Assembly: GCA_035573655.1 (NCBI GenBank)
Contig: DATMAC010000305.1
Coordinates: 1 to 8,811, forward strand
Reading direction: 5' to 3'
DNA: 8,811 nt
Source: Thermoflexus sp035573655
Lineage (GTDB): Bacteria; Chloroflexota; Anaerolineae; Thermoflexales; Thermoflexaceae
Shown: one piece after another, positions 1-6,223 of the stretch
Numbering within the stretch: position 1 is the stretch's first letter
How the letters are laid out: each line of letters begins with the position of its first letter
Program-made: the position numbers and the translations under genes
Notes under the pieces: generated by a model
The model's database searches: none
Seen by the model: only the letters and a program-made list of their open reading frames with translations
Told to the model about the DNA's origin: nothing

Positions 1-1083
1 CTCCGAGCCGCTGACCCAAGCGCGGAGCTGATCTGGGTGGGCACGCGGGAGGGGATGGAGGCCCGCCTCATCCCTGCGCGGGGTTATGAGTTCCTTCCGG
101 TGGATGCGGGGGGCGTATCGGGAATGGGATTGCGGCGGGGGGCCATGGGGCTCTGGCGGCTGGCTCGGGGAACCGCGCAGGCGAAACGGGCGATGGCGCG
201 AGGGCGCCCCCACGGGGTGTTCACCACTGGGGGGTTCGTGTCGATCCCTGCGGCCCTCGCCGCCGCATGGTCGGGGGTTCCGATCGTCGTGTATCTGCCC
301 GATCTCGAGCCCGGCCTGGCCGTCCGATTCCTGGCTCGCCTCGCTGCTCAGGTGGCCGTCACGGCCCCTGAAGCGCAAGCGGCCTTCCGGCGCCCGACGG
401 TCGTTACGGGGTACCCGGTGCGACGGGCGTTGGTGGAAGCTGCGCGGGCTCGGGAGGTGGCTCGCGAGCGGGGGCTGGCCCGCTGGGGTTTCACCGGAGA
501 ACTCCCGGTGGTTTTGGTTTTCGGGGGGAGCCGGGGGGCTCGCCGGTTGAACCGAGCGGTCGCCCGCCATCTGGAGGCGCTGACCGCGGAGGCTCAGGTG
601 CTTCACCTGACCGGCGCGTTGGATCTGGAGGCGATGCAGGAACGACGGGCGGCGTTGCCCTCCGAGCGCCAATCTCGCTATCGACCGGTGGCCTACCTGG
701 ATGAGGAGATGGGGGAGGCGCTGGCGATGGCGGATTTGGCAGTATGCCGGGCGGGAGCCTCCACCCTGGGGGAGCTTCCGCTGTTCGGGCTGCCCGCGGT
801 GCTGGTGCCCTATCCCTACGTGCGGCGCCATCAAGCGCACAACGCCGCCTATCTGGTCCGACAAGGGGGCGCCGTGATGATCCCGGACGAAGAGATTGAG
901 GACCGACTAGGAGAGGTGGTGGGTGATCTCCTGAGGAGCCCAGGGCGTTTGAGGGAGATGCGTCAGCGGATGGCCGCGCTGGCCCGGCCGGAGGCAGCCG
1001 ACCGCCTGGCGGCTCTGGTGATGGAGGCGATCCAGGGACGGAGCCCTGCCCTCGTAGGGCGCTTGACGGGGAGGGAGGGATGA
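1..1083 (+). CDS. murG: MurG, UDP-GlcNAc transferase to lipid I (5' partial)
   Basis: This is a GT28-family glycosyltransferase that adds GlcNAc to lipid I to make lipid II on the cytoplasmic membrane face. The reading frame is open from base 1, so the start and roughly the first 25-30 residues, including the family's N-terminal glycine-rich loop, lie upstream; 360 residues are visible. Visible family motifs are VGTREGMEARL near the left edge, FTTGGFVSIPAALAA, GGSRGARRLN (523-552), the donor-site GASTLGE (754-774) and HQAHNA (829-843). Two usually conserved stretches differ. The HEQN-x-x-PG segment reads Y-L-P-D-L-E-P-G (292-315), and the G-N-P-V-R segment reads G-Y-P-V-R (409-423). The gene ends in an ATGA overlap with the next gene, so the two are probably translationally coupled. 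Position next to murC supports MurG over another GT28 enzyme. The family call is firm; the exact acceptor is inferred. Confidence 0.92.
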   Translation, partial: LRAADPSAELIWVGTREGMEARLIPARGYEFLPVDAGGVSGMGLRRGAMGLWRLARGTAQAKRAMARGRPHGVFTTGGFVSIPAALAAAWSGVPIVVYLPDLEPGLAVRFLARLAAQVAVTAPEAQAAFRRPTVVTGYPVRRALVEAARAREVARERGLARWGFTGELPVVLVFGGSRGARRLNRAVARHLEALTAEAQVLHLTGALDLEAMQERRAALPSERQSRYRPVAYLDEEMGEALAMADLAVCRAGASTLGELPLFGLPAVLVPYPYVRRHQAHNAAYLVRQGGAVMIPDEEIEDRLGEVVGDLLRSPGRLREMRQRMAALARPEAADRLAALVMEAIQGRSPALVGRLTGREG

Positions 1084-1604
1084 TCGCGCTGAACGCGGTT
1101 TTCTGGATCTTCGTGATCCTGTTCGCCTTAATTGGGGCGTTGCGGGGGGTGGCGAAAGAGATTTTGGTGAGCGCCTCCATCGTCGGCGTTATGTTTCTCT
1201 TCAGTTTGTTGCAACAGTTTGCTCCCACCATATGGGAGTCCTTCACCAGAGATCCGGCCACCGGGTTTTTCATTGAGGGCGTCGCGATCGGCCTGGCGGC
1301 GATCTTCGGTTACGCGGGGCCGGCGCTCTCGATGCAGTTGGCCGGTCGGGCGAAGCGGGAGAAAGGGGTGGAGATCATCGCCGGCTTCGCCGCCGGGGCC
1401 ATCAATGGGTGGCTGATCGCGGGCTCGGTTCTGTTCTTCCTGCATCGCGCAGGGTATCCATTCCCGGAGATCATTCAACCTCCGGGTCCCAACAGCCCGG
1501 TGATGGATCTGGTGTCCTGGATGCCTCCGGCGGTGATGAAGCCGCCGCTGCTTTACTTTATGGTGGCCGCGACGTTGTTCGCTTTGCTGATTTTCTACCT
1601 GTGA
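1080..1604 (+). CDS. CvpA-like integral membrane protein
   Basis: The 174-residue hydrophobic protein resembles the CvpA (colicin V production) family. The N-terminal pattern of a hydrophobic helix, then G-A-L-R-G-V-A-K-E (19-27), then a second helix matches the family's G-x-x-R-G-x-x-x-E hairpin. GFAAGAINGWLIAGSVLFFL (102-121) matches a later glycine-rich CvpA helix. Probable membrane segments are about 4-22, 28-48, 64-87, 100-121 and 155-174, and the chain stops inside the last one. A short charged stretch, RAKREKG (90-96), is likely cytoplasmic. The ATG overlaps the murG stop (ATGA) and is preceded by a GGAGGGAGGG ribosome binding site inside murG, so the start is well supported. CvpA proteins have roles in envelope homeostasis and secretion that are poorly defined. 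A role in cell wall synthesis or division here is only suggested by location. Confidence 0.72.
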   Translation: MIALNAVFWIFVILFALIGALRGVAKEILVSASIVGVMFLFSLLQQFAPTIWESFTRDPATGFFIEGVAIGLAAIFGYAGPALSMQLAGRAKREKGVEIIAGFAAGAINGWLIAGSVLFFLHRAGYPFPEIIQPPGPNSPVMDLVSWMPPAVMKPPLLYFMVAATLFALLIFYL

Positions 1605-1738
1605 GTGGGAAACGCATGATCCGGAACCCAAGGGGGAGCAAGGGGCTCCGTTCCCAAACTCCGGCGAGGAAGACCATGCGCTTTCACTTGTTAGGGCTCC
1701 AACCATAAAGTGAGACGGAACGGAAAAGCGGAGGGGGA
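1605..1738 (+). other. Gap between the cvpA-like gene and murC: weak hairpin and mini-ORF
   Basis: This 134-base spacer interrupts an otherwise tightly packed operon. It contains a two-part hairpin: GGAAC (1623-1627) pairs with GTTCC (1650-1654), and inside it GGAGC (1635-1639) pairs with GCTCC (1645-1649) around an AAGGG loop, with a 7-base bulge on the left side. No T-run follows, so it is not a standard intrinsic terminator. Downstream are a ten-codon ORF (1676-1708) and the murC ribosome binding site GGAGGGGG (1730-1737). I see no promoter with two convincing hexamers. Confidence 0.5.
1676..1708 (+). other. Ten-codon mini-ORF resembling the MurC N-terminus
   Basis: The ORF reads MRFHLLGLQP then TAA, and is preceded by GAGGAAG (1666-1672) at a workable ribosome binding site distance. 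It is in the same frame as murC, exactly 63 bases upstream of the murC ATG. Its first eight residues align with MAFHLMGI at MurC residues 8-15: five of eight are identical and the rest are mostly conservative. It may be a leader peptide, a remnant of a duplicated or older murC start, or chance. Nothing shows that it is translated. Confidence 0.3.
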
Positions 1739-3121
1739 ATGATCCCGCTGCGGCCGCATATGGCCTTCCACCTGATGGGCATTGGCGGCGCCGGGCTCTC
1801 GGCCCTGGCGATTGTGCTGCACGAGTCCGGCTATGCGGTAAGCGGCTGCGACCGCGCCTCCTCGCCTTTCGTTGAGGTCCTGGGGAAGATGGGGATCCCG
1901 GTCCGCATCGGCCACGATCCCGCCCACGTGCAGAACGCGGAGGTGCTGGTGCGCTCCTCGGCGATCCCCGCGGATCATCCGGAGGTTCGCGCGGCGGAGG
2001 CCCAGGGCCGAGCCGTCGTGAAGCGGGAGGCGGTGATCGGCGCGCTGATGGCCGATCGGCTGGGGATCGCGGTGGCTGGGACGCATGGGAAGACCACCAC
2101 CACCGCGATGTTGGCCTGGATCGCCATGGCCGCCGGCCGGGATCCGACCTTCATCGTCGGCGGCCTGATCCGAGGGCTGGAGCGGAACGCGCGGGCGGGG
2201 AAGGGGGATCTGTTCATCGTGGAGGCGGATGAATACGACCGGATGTTCCTGGGCCTGCGGCCGCGGATCGCCGTGGTGACGACGATTGAGCATGATCACC
2301 CCGATTGCTATCCGACGCCGGAGACGTTCTTCGAGGCGTTCCGAACGTTCGCGGAGCAGGTGCCGCCGGAGGGGATCTTGGTGCTCTGCCATGCGGATCC
2401 CGGAGCACGCCGTCTGGGGGATCTCATGGAAGCGCAGGGCCGGCGGGTGGTGCGGTATGGATGGGGACCGCCGGCTTTATGGTGGGCCCAGCCCTTGGGG
2501 GTGGATCGTTTCGAGGTCTATCGAGGGGCGCAGCGAATCGGCGAGCTATCCCTCCAGGTTCCTGGGCACCATCATGGTCTGAACGCGCTGGCTGCCCTGG
2601 CCGCCGCGGAGGCGACGGGTATCCCTCCCCCGATGGCGCTGGAGGCATTGTGTCAATTCCCCGGGACGGCGCGGCGCTTTGAGGTGAAGGGGGAGGCTTG
2701 GGGGGTGCTGATCATCGATGATTACGCGCATCATCCGGGGGAGATCCGGGCCACCCTGCGGGCGGCCCGCGCCCGTTACCCGGGTCGCTCCATCTGGGCG
2801 GTGTTCCAGCCCCATACCTATAGCCGGACCCGGGCTTTGCTGGAGGAGTTCGCCCGGGCCTTTGAGGACGCCGATCACGTCATCCTGACATCGATCTACG
2901 CCGCGCGGGAGACCGATTCGCTGGGGGTGAGCAGCCAGGACATCGTGGATCGGATGGCCCATGCGGATGCCCGCTATCTCCCGGATTTCGAAGCGGTGGT
3001 CGCTTACTTGTGCAACCGCGTGCGGCCGGGGGATGTGGTGCTGACCCTGGGGGCAGGGGATGGCTATCGGATCGGGGAGCAGTTGTTGGAGCGCTTGAGC
3101 CGGCTGGAGAAAGGCGGATGA
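1739..3121 (+). CDS. murC: MurC, UDP-MurNAc:L-alanine ligase
   Basis: This cytoplasmic ATP-dependent ligase adds L-alanine to UDP-MurNAc, the first peptide-stem step. The protein has 460 residues, normal for MurC, with all three Mur-ligase domains. The N-terminal Rossmann-like UDP-binding loop is GIGGAGLSALA (14-24). The ATP-binding P-loop is GTHGKTTTT (114-122) with Lys118. The central-domain acidic motif is VEADEYDR (161-168), followed by the IEHDHPDCY segment. The C-terminal domain carries DDYAHHPGEI (327-336), which is typical of MurC, and QPHTYSRT. The ATG at 1739 is chosen because GGAGGGGG lies just upstream, although spacing is short. A later in-frame ATG at 1760 (MAFHLMG) fits the family's usual start but has no ribosome binding site. 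The stop overlaps the murB start as ATGA, implying coupling. No key residue appears to be missing. Confidence 0.97.
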   Translation: MIPLRPHMAFHLMGIGGAGLSALAIVLHESGYAVSGCDRASSPFVEVLGKMGIPVRIGHDPAHVQNAEVLVRSSAIPADHPEVRAAEAQGRAVVKREAVIGALMADRLGIAVAGTHGKTTTTAMLAWIAMAAGRDPTFIVGGLIRGLERNARAGKGDLFIVEADEYDRMFLGLRPRIAVVTTIEHDHPDCYPTPETFFEAFRTFAEQVPPEGILVLCHADPGARRLGDLMEAQGRRVVRYGWGPPALWWAQPLGVDRFEVYRGAQRIGELSLQVPGHHHGLNALAALAAAEATGIPPPMALEALCQFPGTARRFEVKGEAWGVLIIDDYAHHPGEIRATLRAARARYPGRSIWAVFQPHTYSRTRALLEEFARAFEDADHVILTSIYAARETDSLGVSSQDIVDRMAHADARYLPDFEAVVAYLCNRVRPGDVVLTLGAGDGYRIGEQLLERLSRLEKGG

Positions 3122-4155
3122 TGTCGGAGCGGAAGGCCATTCCCGGCCAAGCTTTAGCCGAGGCCCTCCAACGCTGGGGGCTGACTCTGGAGCGCGATGT
3201 GCCACTGGCCCGGTTCACCACCGCGCGGATTGGGGGGCCAGCGGATGCGCTGGTCGTTGTCGAGGAGGTCCCGGCGCTGGCGGAAGTGGTCCGGGCGGCA
3301 TGGGCCGATGGGATCCCCATCACCTTATTGGGCGGAGGCTCCAACGTTCTCATCGCCGATCGCGGAGTGCGGGGGCTGGTGGTGTTGAACCGGGCTCGGA
3401 CGCTGCGTTTTGAAAGCGATGGGCGGGTCTGGGCGGCCTCGGGGGTGCTTTTGCCGACGTTAGCCCGGCTGTGTGCCGAACGGGGATGGGCGGGTCTGGA
3501 GTGGGCCATTGGGGTCCCCGGCACGGTCGGTGGAGCCGTAGTGGGCAACGCGGGAGCCCATGGGGGGGACATCGCGAGCTGCTTGGAGGCGGTGGAACTG
3601 TTGTTGCCGGAAGATGGCATTGTGACCTGGCCGGCGGAACAGCTCGCGCTAAGCTATCGAACCAGCCGGCTGAAAACGTGGCCGACAAGACCACGGCCGG
3701 TGGTCCTCGCCGCCCGCTTCGTCCTTCGGCCGGAGGATCCGGAGGCGATTCTGGAACGAATGGCGGCCTTCAGCGCCTATCGCCGGCGCACGCAGCCGGG
3801 GGGAGCCAGCATCGGCTCCATGTTCCGGAACCCACCGGGGGATTACGCCGGCCGTCTGATCGAAGCGGCCGGCTTGAAGGGCGCCCGGCGAGGGGGGATT
3901 GTGATCTCCACCCTCCATGCGAACTTCTTTATTAACGAAGGAAACGGCACGGCCGCCGACGTGCGGGCGTTGATGGCTGAGGTCCAGCGGCGCGTGCAGG
4001 AGCAGTTCGGTGTTCTCTTGGAGCCGGAGATCGAGTTCCTCGGAGAGTGGGAAGATGAAACGGCGGATCCGGGTGGGTGTGCTGTTCGGAGGGAAATCGG
4101 GGGAGCACGAGGTGAGCCTCCTGTCGGCCCAGTCGGTCATCCGGGCGCTGGATAA
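3118..4155 (+). CDS. murB: MurB, UDP-N-acetylenolpyruvoylglucosamine reductase
   Basis: This FAD- and NADPH-dependent enzyme reduces UDP-GlcNAc-enolpyruvate to UDP-MurNAc, the substrate of MurC. FAD-domain motifs are FTTARIGGPADAL (33-45), LGGGSNVLIADRG (71-83) and GVPGTVGGAVVGNAGAHGGD (132-151). LSYR (178-181) carries the conserved Tyr-Arg. GSMFRNP (233-239) holds the proton-donating serine, Ser234, equivalent to E. coli Ser229. LEPE (301-304) holds the conserved C-terminal glutamate. The short form lacking a Tyr loop suggests type II MurB. The start is the first of two tandem ATGs (3118 or 3121), overlapping the murC stop, with GGAGAAAGG upstream. The family normally ends near LGEW (308-311). 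Here the frame runs on for 34 residues of Gly/Pro/Arg-rich sequence entirely inside ddl. That tail is probably not a conserved part of the enzyme and may come from a one-base change. Confidence 0.95.
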   Translation: MMSERKAIPGQALAEALQRWGLTLERDVPLARFTTARIGGPADALVVVEEVPALAEVVRAAWADGIPITLLGGGSNVLIADRGVRGLVVLNRARTLRFESDGRVWAASGVLLPTLARLCAERGWAGLEWAIGVPGTVGGAVVGNAGAHGGDIASCLEAVELLLPEDGIVTWPAEQLALSYRTSRLKTWPTRPRPVVLAARFVLRPEDPEAILERMAAFSAYRRRTQPGGASIGSMFRNPPGDYAGRLIEAAGLKGARRGGIVISTLHANFFINEGNGTAADVRALMAEVQRRVQEQFGVLLEPEIEFLGEWEDETADPGGCAVRREIGGARGEPPVGPVGHPGAG

Positions 4156-5254
4156 GACCAAATATGAGGTGATCCCGATTGGGATCACCAAGGAGGGCCG
4201 CTGGCTTACCCGGGGGGATCCCATGAAGGCTCTGACCGGTGGGGCGATCACGATGGCCGATTTGCTCGGAACAGCGCCTGTGGTGGAACCGGAATCCGCG
4301 GCCCCACTGGCCACCCCTCAGCGCCGGGAGCTGATCCCCGGGGTCCACGCGGATGGGATCCCGGAGTTGGATGTGATCTTCCCGGTGCTCCATGGGCCGT
4401 TCGGGGAGGATGGAACGGTCCAGGGATTGCTGGAGCTGGCGGATATCCCCTACGTGGGGGCGGGGGTGTTGGCCTCGGCGGTGGGGATGGACAAAGCGGT
4501 GATGAAGGACGTCTTCCGGGCCCATGGGCTCCCGGTGGCGCGTTATATCGTGGTCTACCGACGGGATTGGGAACGGGATCCCGAGGGGGTGATGGATCGA
4601 GTCGAGCAGGAGATCGGGTTCCCGTGTTTCGTCAAACCCGCCAACCTAGGGTCCAGCGTAGGCGTTTCGAAGGTGAAGCGGCGTGAGGAGCTCCCGGCGG
4701 CCCTGGCGGAGGCGGCCCGTTATGGACGGAAGATGCTGGTCGAGCGGGCGATCCCCTCGGCCCGGGAGATCGAGGTGAGCGTGTTAGGGAACGAGGACCC
4801 TATCGCCTCCGTGCCCGGCGAGGTGATCCCGGCGGGGGAATTCTATGACTATGCCGCGAAGTATCTGGACGACCGGACCCAGTTGGTGATCCCCGCCCCG
4901 CTGGATGAGGCCATGGCGGAGCGGATCCGGGCGCTGGCCATCGAAGCCTTCCGGGCGATCGATGCATGCGGGATGGCGCGGGTGGACTTCCTGCTCTCCC
5001 GGGAGACTGGGGAGCTGGTGGTGAACGAGATCAACACCATACCGGGCTTCACGGCCGTCAGCATGTATCCGCGCCTATGGGAGGCCAGCGGTCTGTCTTA
5101 TTCCGAATTGCTGGATCGGCTGATCGAGCTGGCGCTGGAACGCTATCGGGATCGTCAGCGGGATGCCATCGCTTACGAGGGATTGACATGGCTTTCCTCC
5201 GTTCGCGCCGACGGCGTGTCGCAAGAAGACGAGGGCGGACCTTCCACGCGGTGA
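4055..5254 (+). CDS. ddl: D-alanine--D-alanine ligase
   Basis: This ATP-grasp ligase joins two D-alanines to make the terminal dipeptide of the peptidoglycan stem. The predicted protein has 399 residues, longer than the roughly 300-370 common in the family. Family motifs include GGKSGEHEVS (12-21), where Glu17 corresponds to E. coli DdlB Glu15. Others are HGPFGEDG, FVKPANLGSSVGVSK (192-206), the FYDYAAKY loop (263-270), ARVDF with Arg309, and NEINTIPGFT (324-333) with metal-binding Glu325 and Asn327. An insert of about 50 residues before the HGPFGEDG motif is typical of the longer VanA/DdlA-type ligases. The ATG at 4055 begins MKRRIRVGVLFGG, as the family requires, with GGAG at 4042. It lies inside murB, not at its end. 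The core finishes near LIELALERYR. The last 22 residues overlap ftsQ out of frame and look unrelated to the family. Confidence 0.95.
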   Translation: MKRRIRVGVLFGGKSGEHEVSLLSAQSVIRALDKTKYEVIPIGITKEGRWLTRGDPMKALTGGAITMADLLGTAPVVEPESAAPLATPQRRELIPGVHADGIPELDVIFPVLHGPFGEDGTVQGLLELADIPYVGAGVLASAVGMDKAVMKDVFRAHGLPVARYIVVYRRDWERDPEGVMDRVEQEIGFPCFVKPANLGSSVGVSKVKRREELPAALAEAARYGRKMLVERAIPSAREIEVSVLGNEDPIASVPGEVIPAGEFYDYAAKYLDDRTQLVIPAPLDEAMAERIRALAIEAFRAIDACGMARVDFLLSRETGELVVNEINTIPGFTAVSMYPRLWEASGLSYSELLDRLIELALERYRDRQRDAIAYEGLTWLSSVRADGVSQEDEGGPSTR

Positions 5255-5985
5255 GCCCAGCCGCGATGGCGGTGGCCATTTGGGCCCTCCGGCCGGCGGG
5301 TTCCCGGCTGGTGGCGGGGGGGATGTTGGGGTTATGGGCGATCCTGGGCGGGTTCTTGTTGTTCCATGACGCCTTTTACACCCGGTTGGATATTGCAGGT
5401 GTCCGTGCGCTTCCCCCCGAGGACCTGGCGGCGGCCAGCGGAATCGATGGGCTGCACATCTTCTGGGTGGATCCGGAGGAGGCCGCGGCGGCCGTCCGTC
5501 GTCGCTTCCCCTCTTTAACCTCGGCGGAGGTGCGTTGCCGCTGGCCGGCGTTCTGCACCTTGTTCGTCGTGGAAGGGCAGGTGCCGTGGGAGTGGGTGAG
5601 TGGGGACCTGCGGTTCATCTTGGACGAAGAGGGCCGGGCTGTGGAAGGGGGGTTCGCGACGGCGCAGCGTCGGCTCGAGGTGGAGGGCCTGCCGCCCCTG
5701 GCCCCTGGCCAGCCGGTGGATCCACAGTTGTGGAAGCGGATGCAGGAGCTGGGTCAGGCGTTCCCGGAGATCACGGTCTTCCGATACCAAGTCGGGCGAG
5801 GGTTCTCCTTCGTAGATCCCTATGGATGGCCTGTGCTGCTGGGGGAGTTCGGCTCGATGTCCGCACGGGCAGCCGTCTGGCGCACGCTTCGGGAGATTCT
5901 TGCAGCCCAGGGTCAGCGCCCGGCTTATCTGGATTTACGGGTTCCTGAAGCGCCTGCGGTTGGCTTTCAAACGCCTGAACGCTGA
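5188..5985 (+). CDS. ftsQ: FtsQ/DivIB-type division protein
   Basis: This is a single-pass divisome protein that connects cytoplasmic division proteins with FtsB/FtsL and the septal synthase. The 265-residue product has an arginine-rich cytoplasmic tail (1-40, with RSRRRR and RRRGR), one membrane helix (about 41-59), a POTRA-like domain (about 65-130) and a FtsQ/DivIB beta domain (about 131-255). The POTRA region follows the family pattern: L-D-I-A-G-V after the helix, then VDPEEAAAAVRRRFPSL, then a V-x-C-R-W-P strand. Two cysteines sit close together there (Cys117 and Cys123). The ATG at 5188 has GAGGGA five bases upstream and keeps the basic tail. A GTG at 5251 would give a neat GTGA overlap with the ddl stop but a worse-spaced binding site. 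The call rests on architecture and its place between ddl and ftsA. Confidence 0.88.
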   Translation: MAFLRSRRRRVARRRGRTFHAVSPAAMAVAIWALRPAGSRLVAGGMLGLWAILGGFLLFHDAFYTRLDIAGVRALPPEDLAAASGIDGLHIFWVDPEEAAAAVRRRFPSLTSAEVRCRWPAFCTLFVVEGQVPWEWVSGDLRFILDEEGRAVEGGFATAQRRLEVEGLPPLAPGQPVDPQLWKRMQELGQAFPEITVFRYQVGRGFSFVDPYGWPVLLGEFGSMSARAAVWRTLREILAAQGQRPAYLDLRVPEAPAVGFQTPER

Positions 5986-5991
5986 GCGCAC

Positions 5992-6039
5992 GGGGGTTGG
6001 GGGCGAGCCGGGCACCTTCGGCGCCCGGCTCGCCCCCAA
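5992..6039. repeat. GC-rich palindromic element, copy 1
   Basis: A 17-bp perfect stem (5997-6013 with 6023-6039) closes a 9-base loop, ACCTTCGGC, in which CC and GG can pair around TTC. A GGGGG run precedes the stem, separated from its own GGGGG by TT. The same layout recurs at 8762-8811. The stem lies 11 bases after the ftsQ stop. It is followed by AAAAACATCC and not by a T-run, so it is not a canonical Rho-independent terminator on either strand. It could still stop transcription, protect a 3' end or be a REP-like repeat. Confidence 0.85.
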
Positions 6040-6045
6040 AAACAT

Positions 6046-6098
6046 CCTTTCTCCTCCCTCCCCACGGCCTTTTGGGCCGTGGGGAGGGAGGAGAAAGG
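6046..6098. repeat. Perfect 24-bp inverted repeat (long hairpin)
   Basis: The left arm at 6046-6069 is pyrimidine-rich and ends in CACGGCC. It is the exact reverse complement of 6075-6098, with a TTTTG loop at 6070-6074. No mismatch occurs over 24 pairs. In RNA this would be an extremely stable hairpin. No T-run follows directly; a TTTT appears only at 6115-6118. The most likely role is a terminator or an RNA 3'-end barrier for the mur-ftsQ transcript. A small palindromic mobile element is an alternative. Confidence 0.85.
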
Positions 6099-6149
6099 GG
6101 GGAGGGGCCACCTGTTTTCCCAATTGCATACCTCCAAAAAGAGGCAGCG

Positions 6150-6193
6150 CTTCGAGGGTAGGGATTGCCTTCGGCGGATTCCAACCCTCGAAG
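6150..6193 (+). promoter_or_regulatory. Nested hairpin in the ftsA leader
   Basis: CTTCGAGGGT (6150-6159) is the reverse complement of ACCCTCGAAG (6184-6193). Inside the 24-base loop, GCC (6167-6169) pairs with GGC (6173-6175) around TTC, and GGA (6162-6164) can pair with TCC (6180-6182). The structure ends 30 bases before the ftsA ATG and 15 bases before its GAGAGG site. If transcribed it would form a structured leader. It could also be a dyad operator. No regulator is identifiable. Confidence 0.5.
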
Positions 6194-6223
6194 ATCTCCT
6201 AAAAACGCGAGAGGTTTCCATCA

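Larger units (their letters stand above)
5986..6223 (+). other. ftsQ-ftsA spacer with three stacked inverted repeats
   Basis: This 238-base region separates the mur/ftsQ block from ftsAZ. In order it holds a GC-rich palindrome (5997-6039), a perfect 24-bp hairpin (6046-6098) whose right arm runs into a 27-base purine tract (6081-6107), a small CCTC/GAGG repeat (6131-6144), and a nested hairpin just before ftsA (6150-6193). GAGAGG (6209-6214) is the probable ftsA ribosome binding site. Several short frames cross the region, but none has a recognisable product. A transcription break here with a separate ftsAZ promoter is likely, yet I find no hexamer pair that I would call. Confidence 0.7.

Noticed and set aside
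3010..3117. Upstream start for murB
   Set aside because: It would lie wholly inside murC; the tandem ATG at the murC stop gives a normal MurB N-terminus.
4010..4054. Upstream ATG start for ddl
   Set aside because: It adds a Ser-rich sequence from inside murB; the family start is MKRRIRVGVLFGG at 4055 with a GGAG site.
5997..6098. Tandem hairpins as standard Rho-independent terminators
   Set aside because: No T-run directly follows either stem on the + strand, and on the - strand the T-run precedes the first stem. They are recorded as repeats with a possible termination role.
5822..6202. Plus-strand frame covering the ftsQ end and the spacer hairpins
   Set aside because: Its translation is mostly the inverted repeats read through, with Gly/Pro/Arg bias and no motif.
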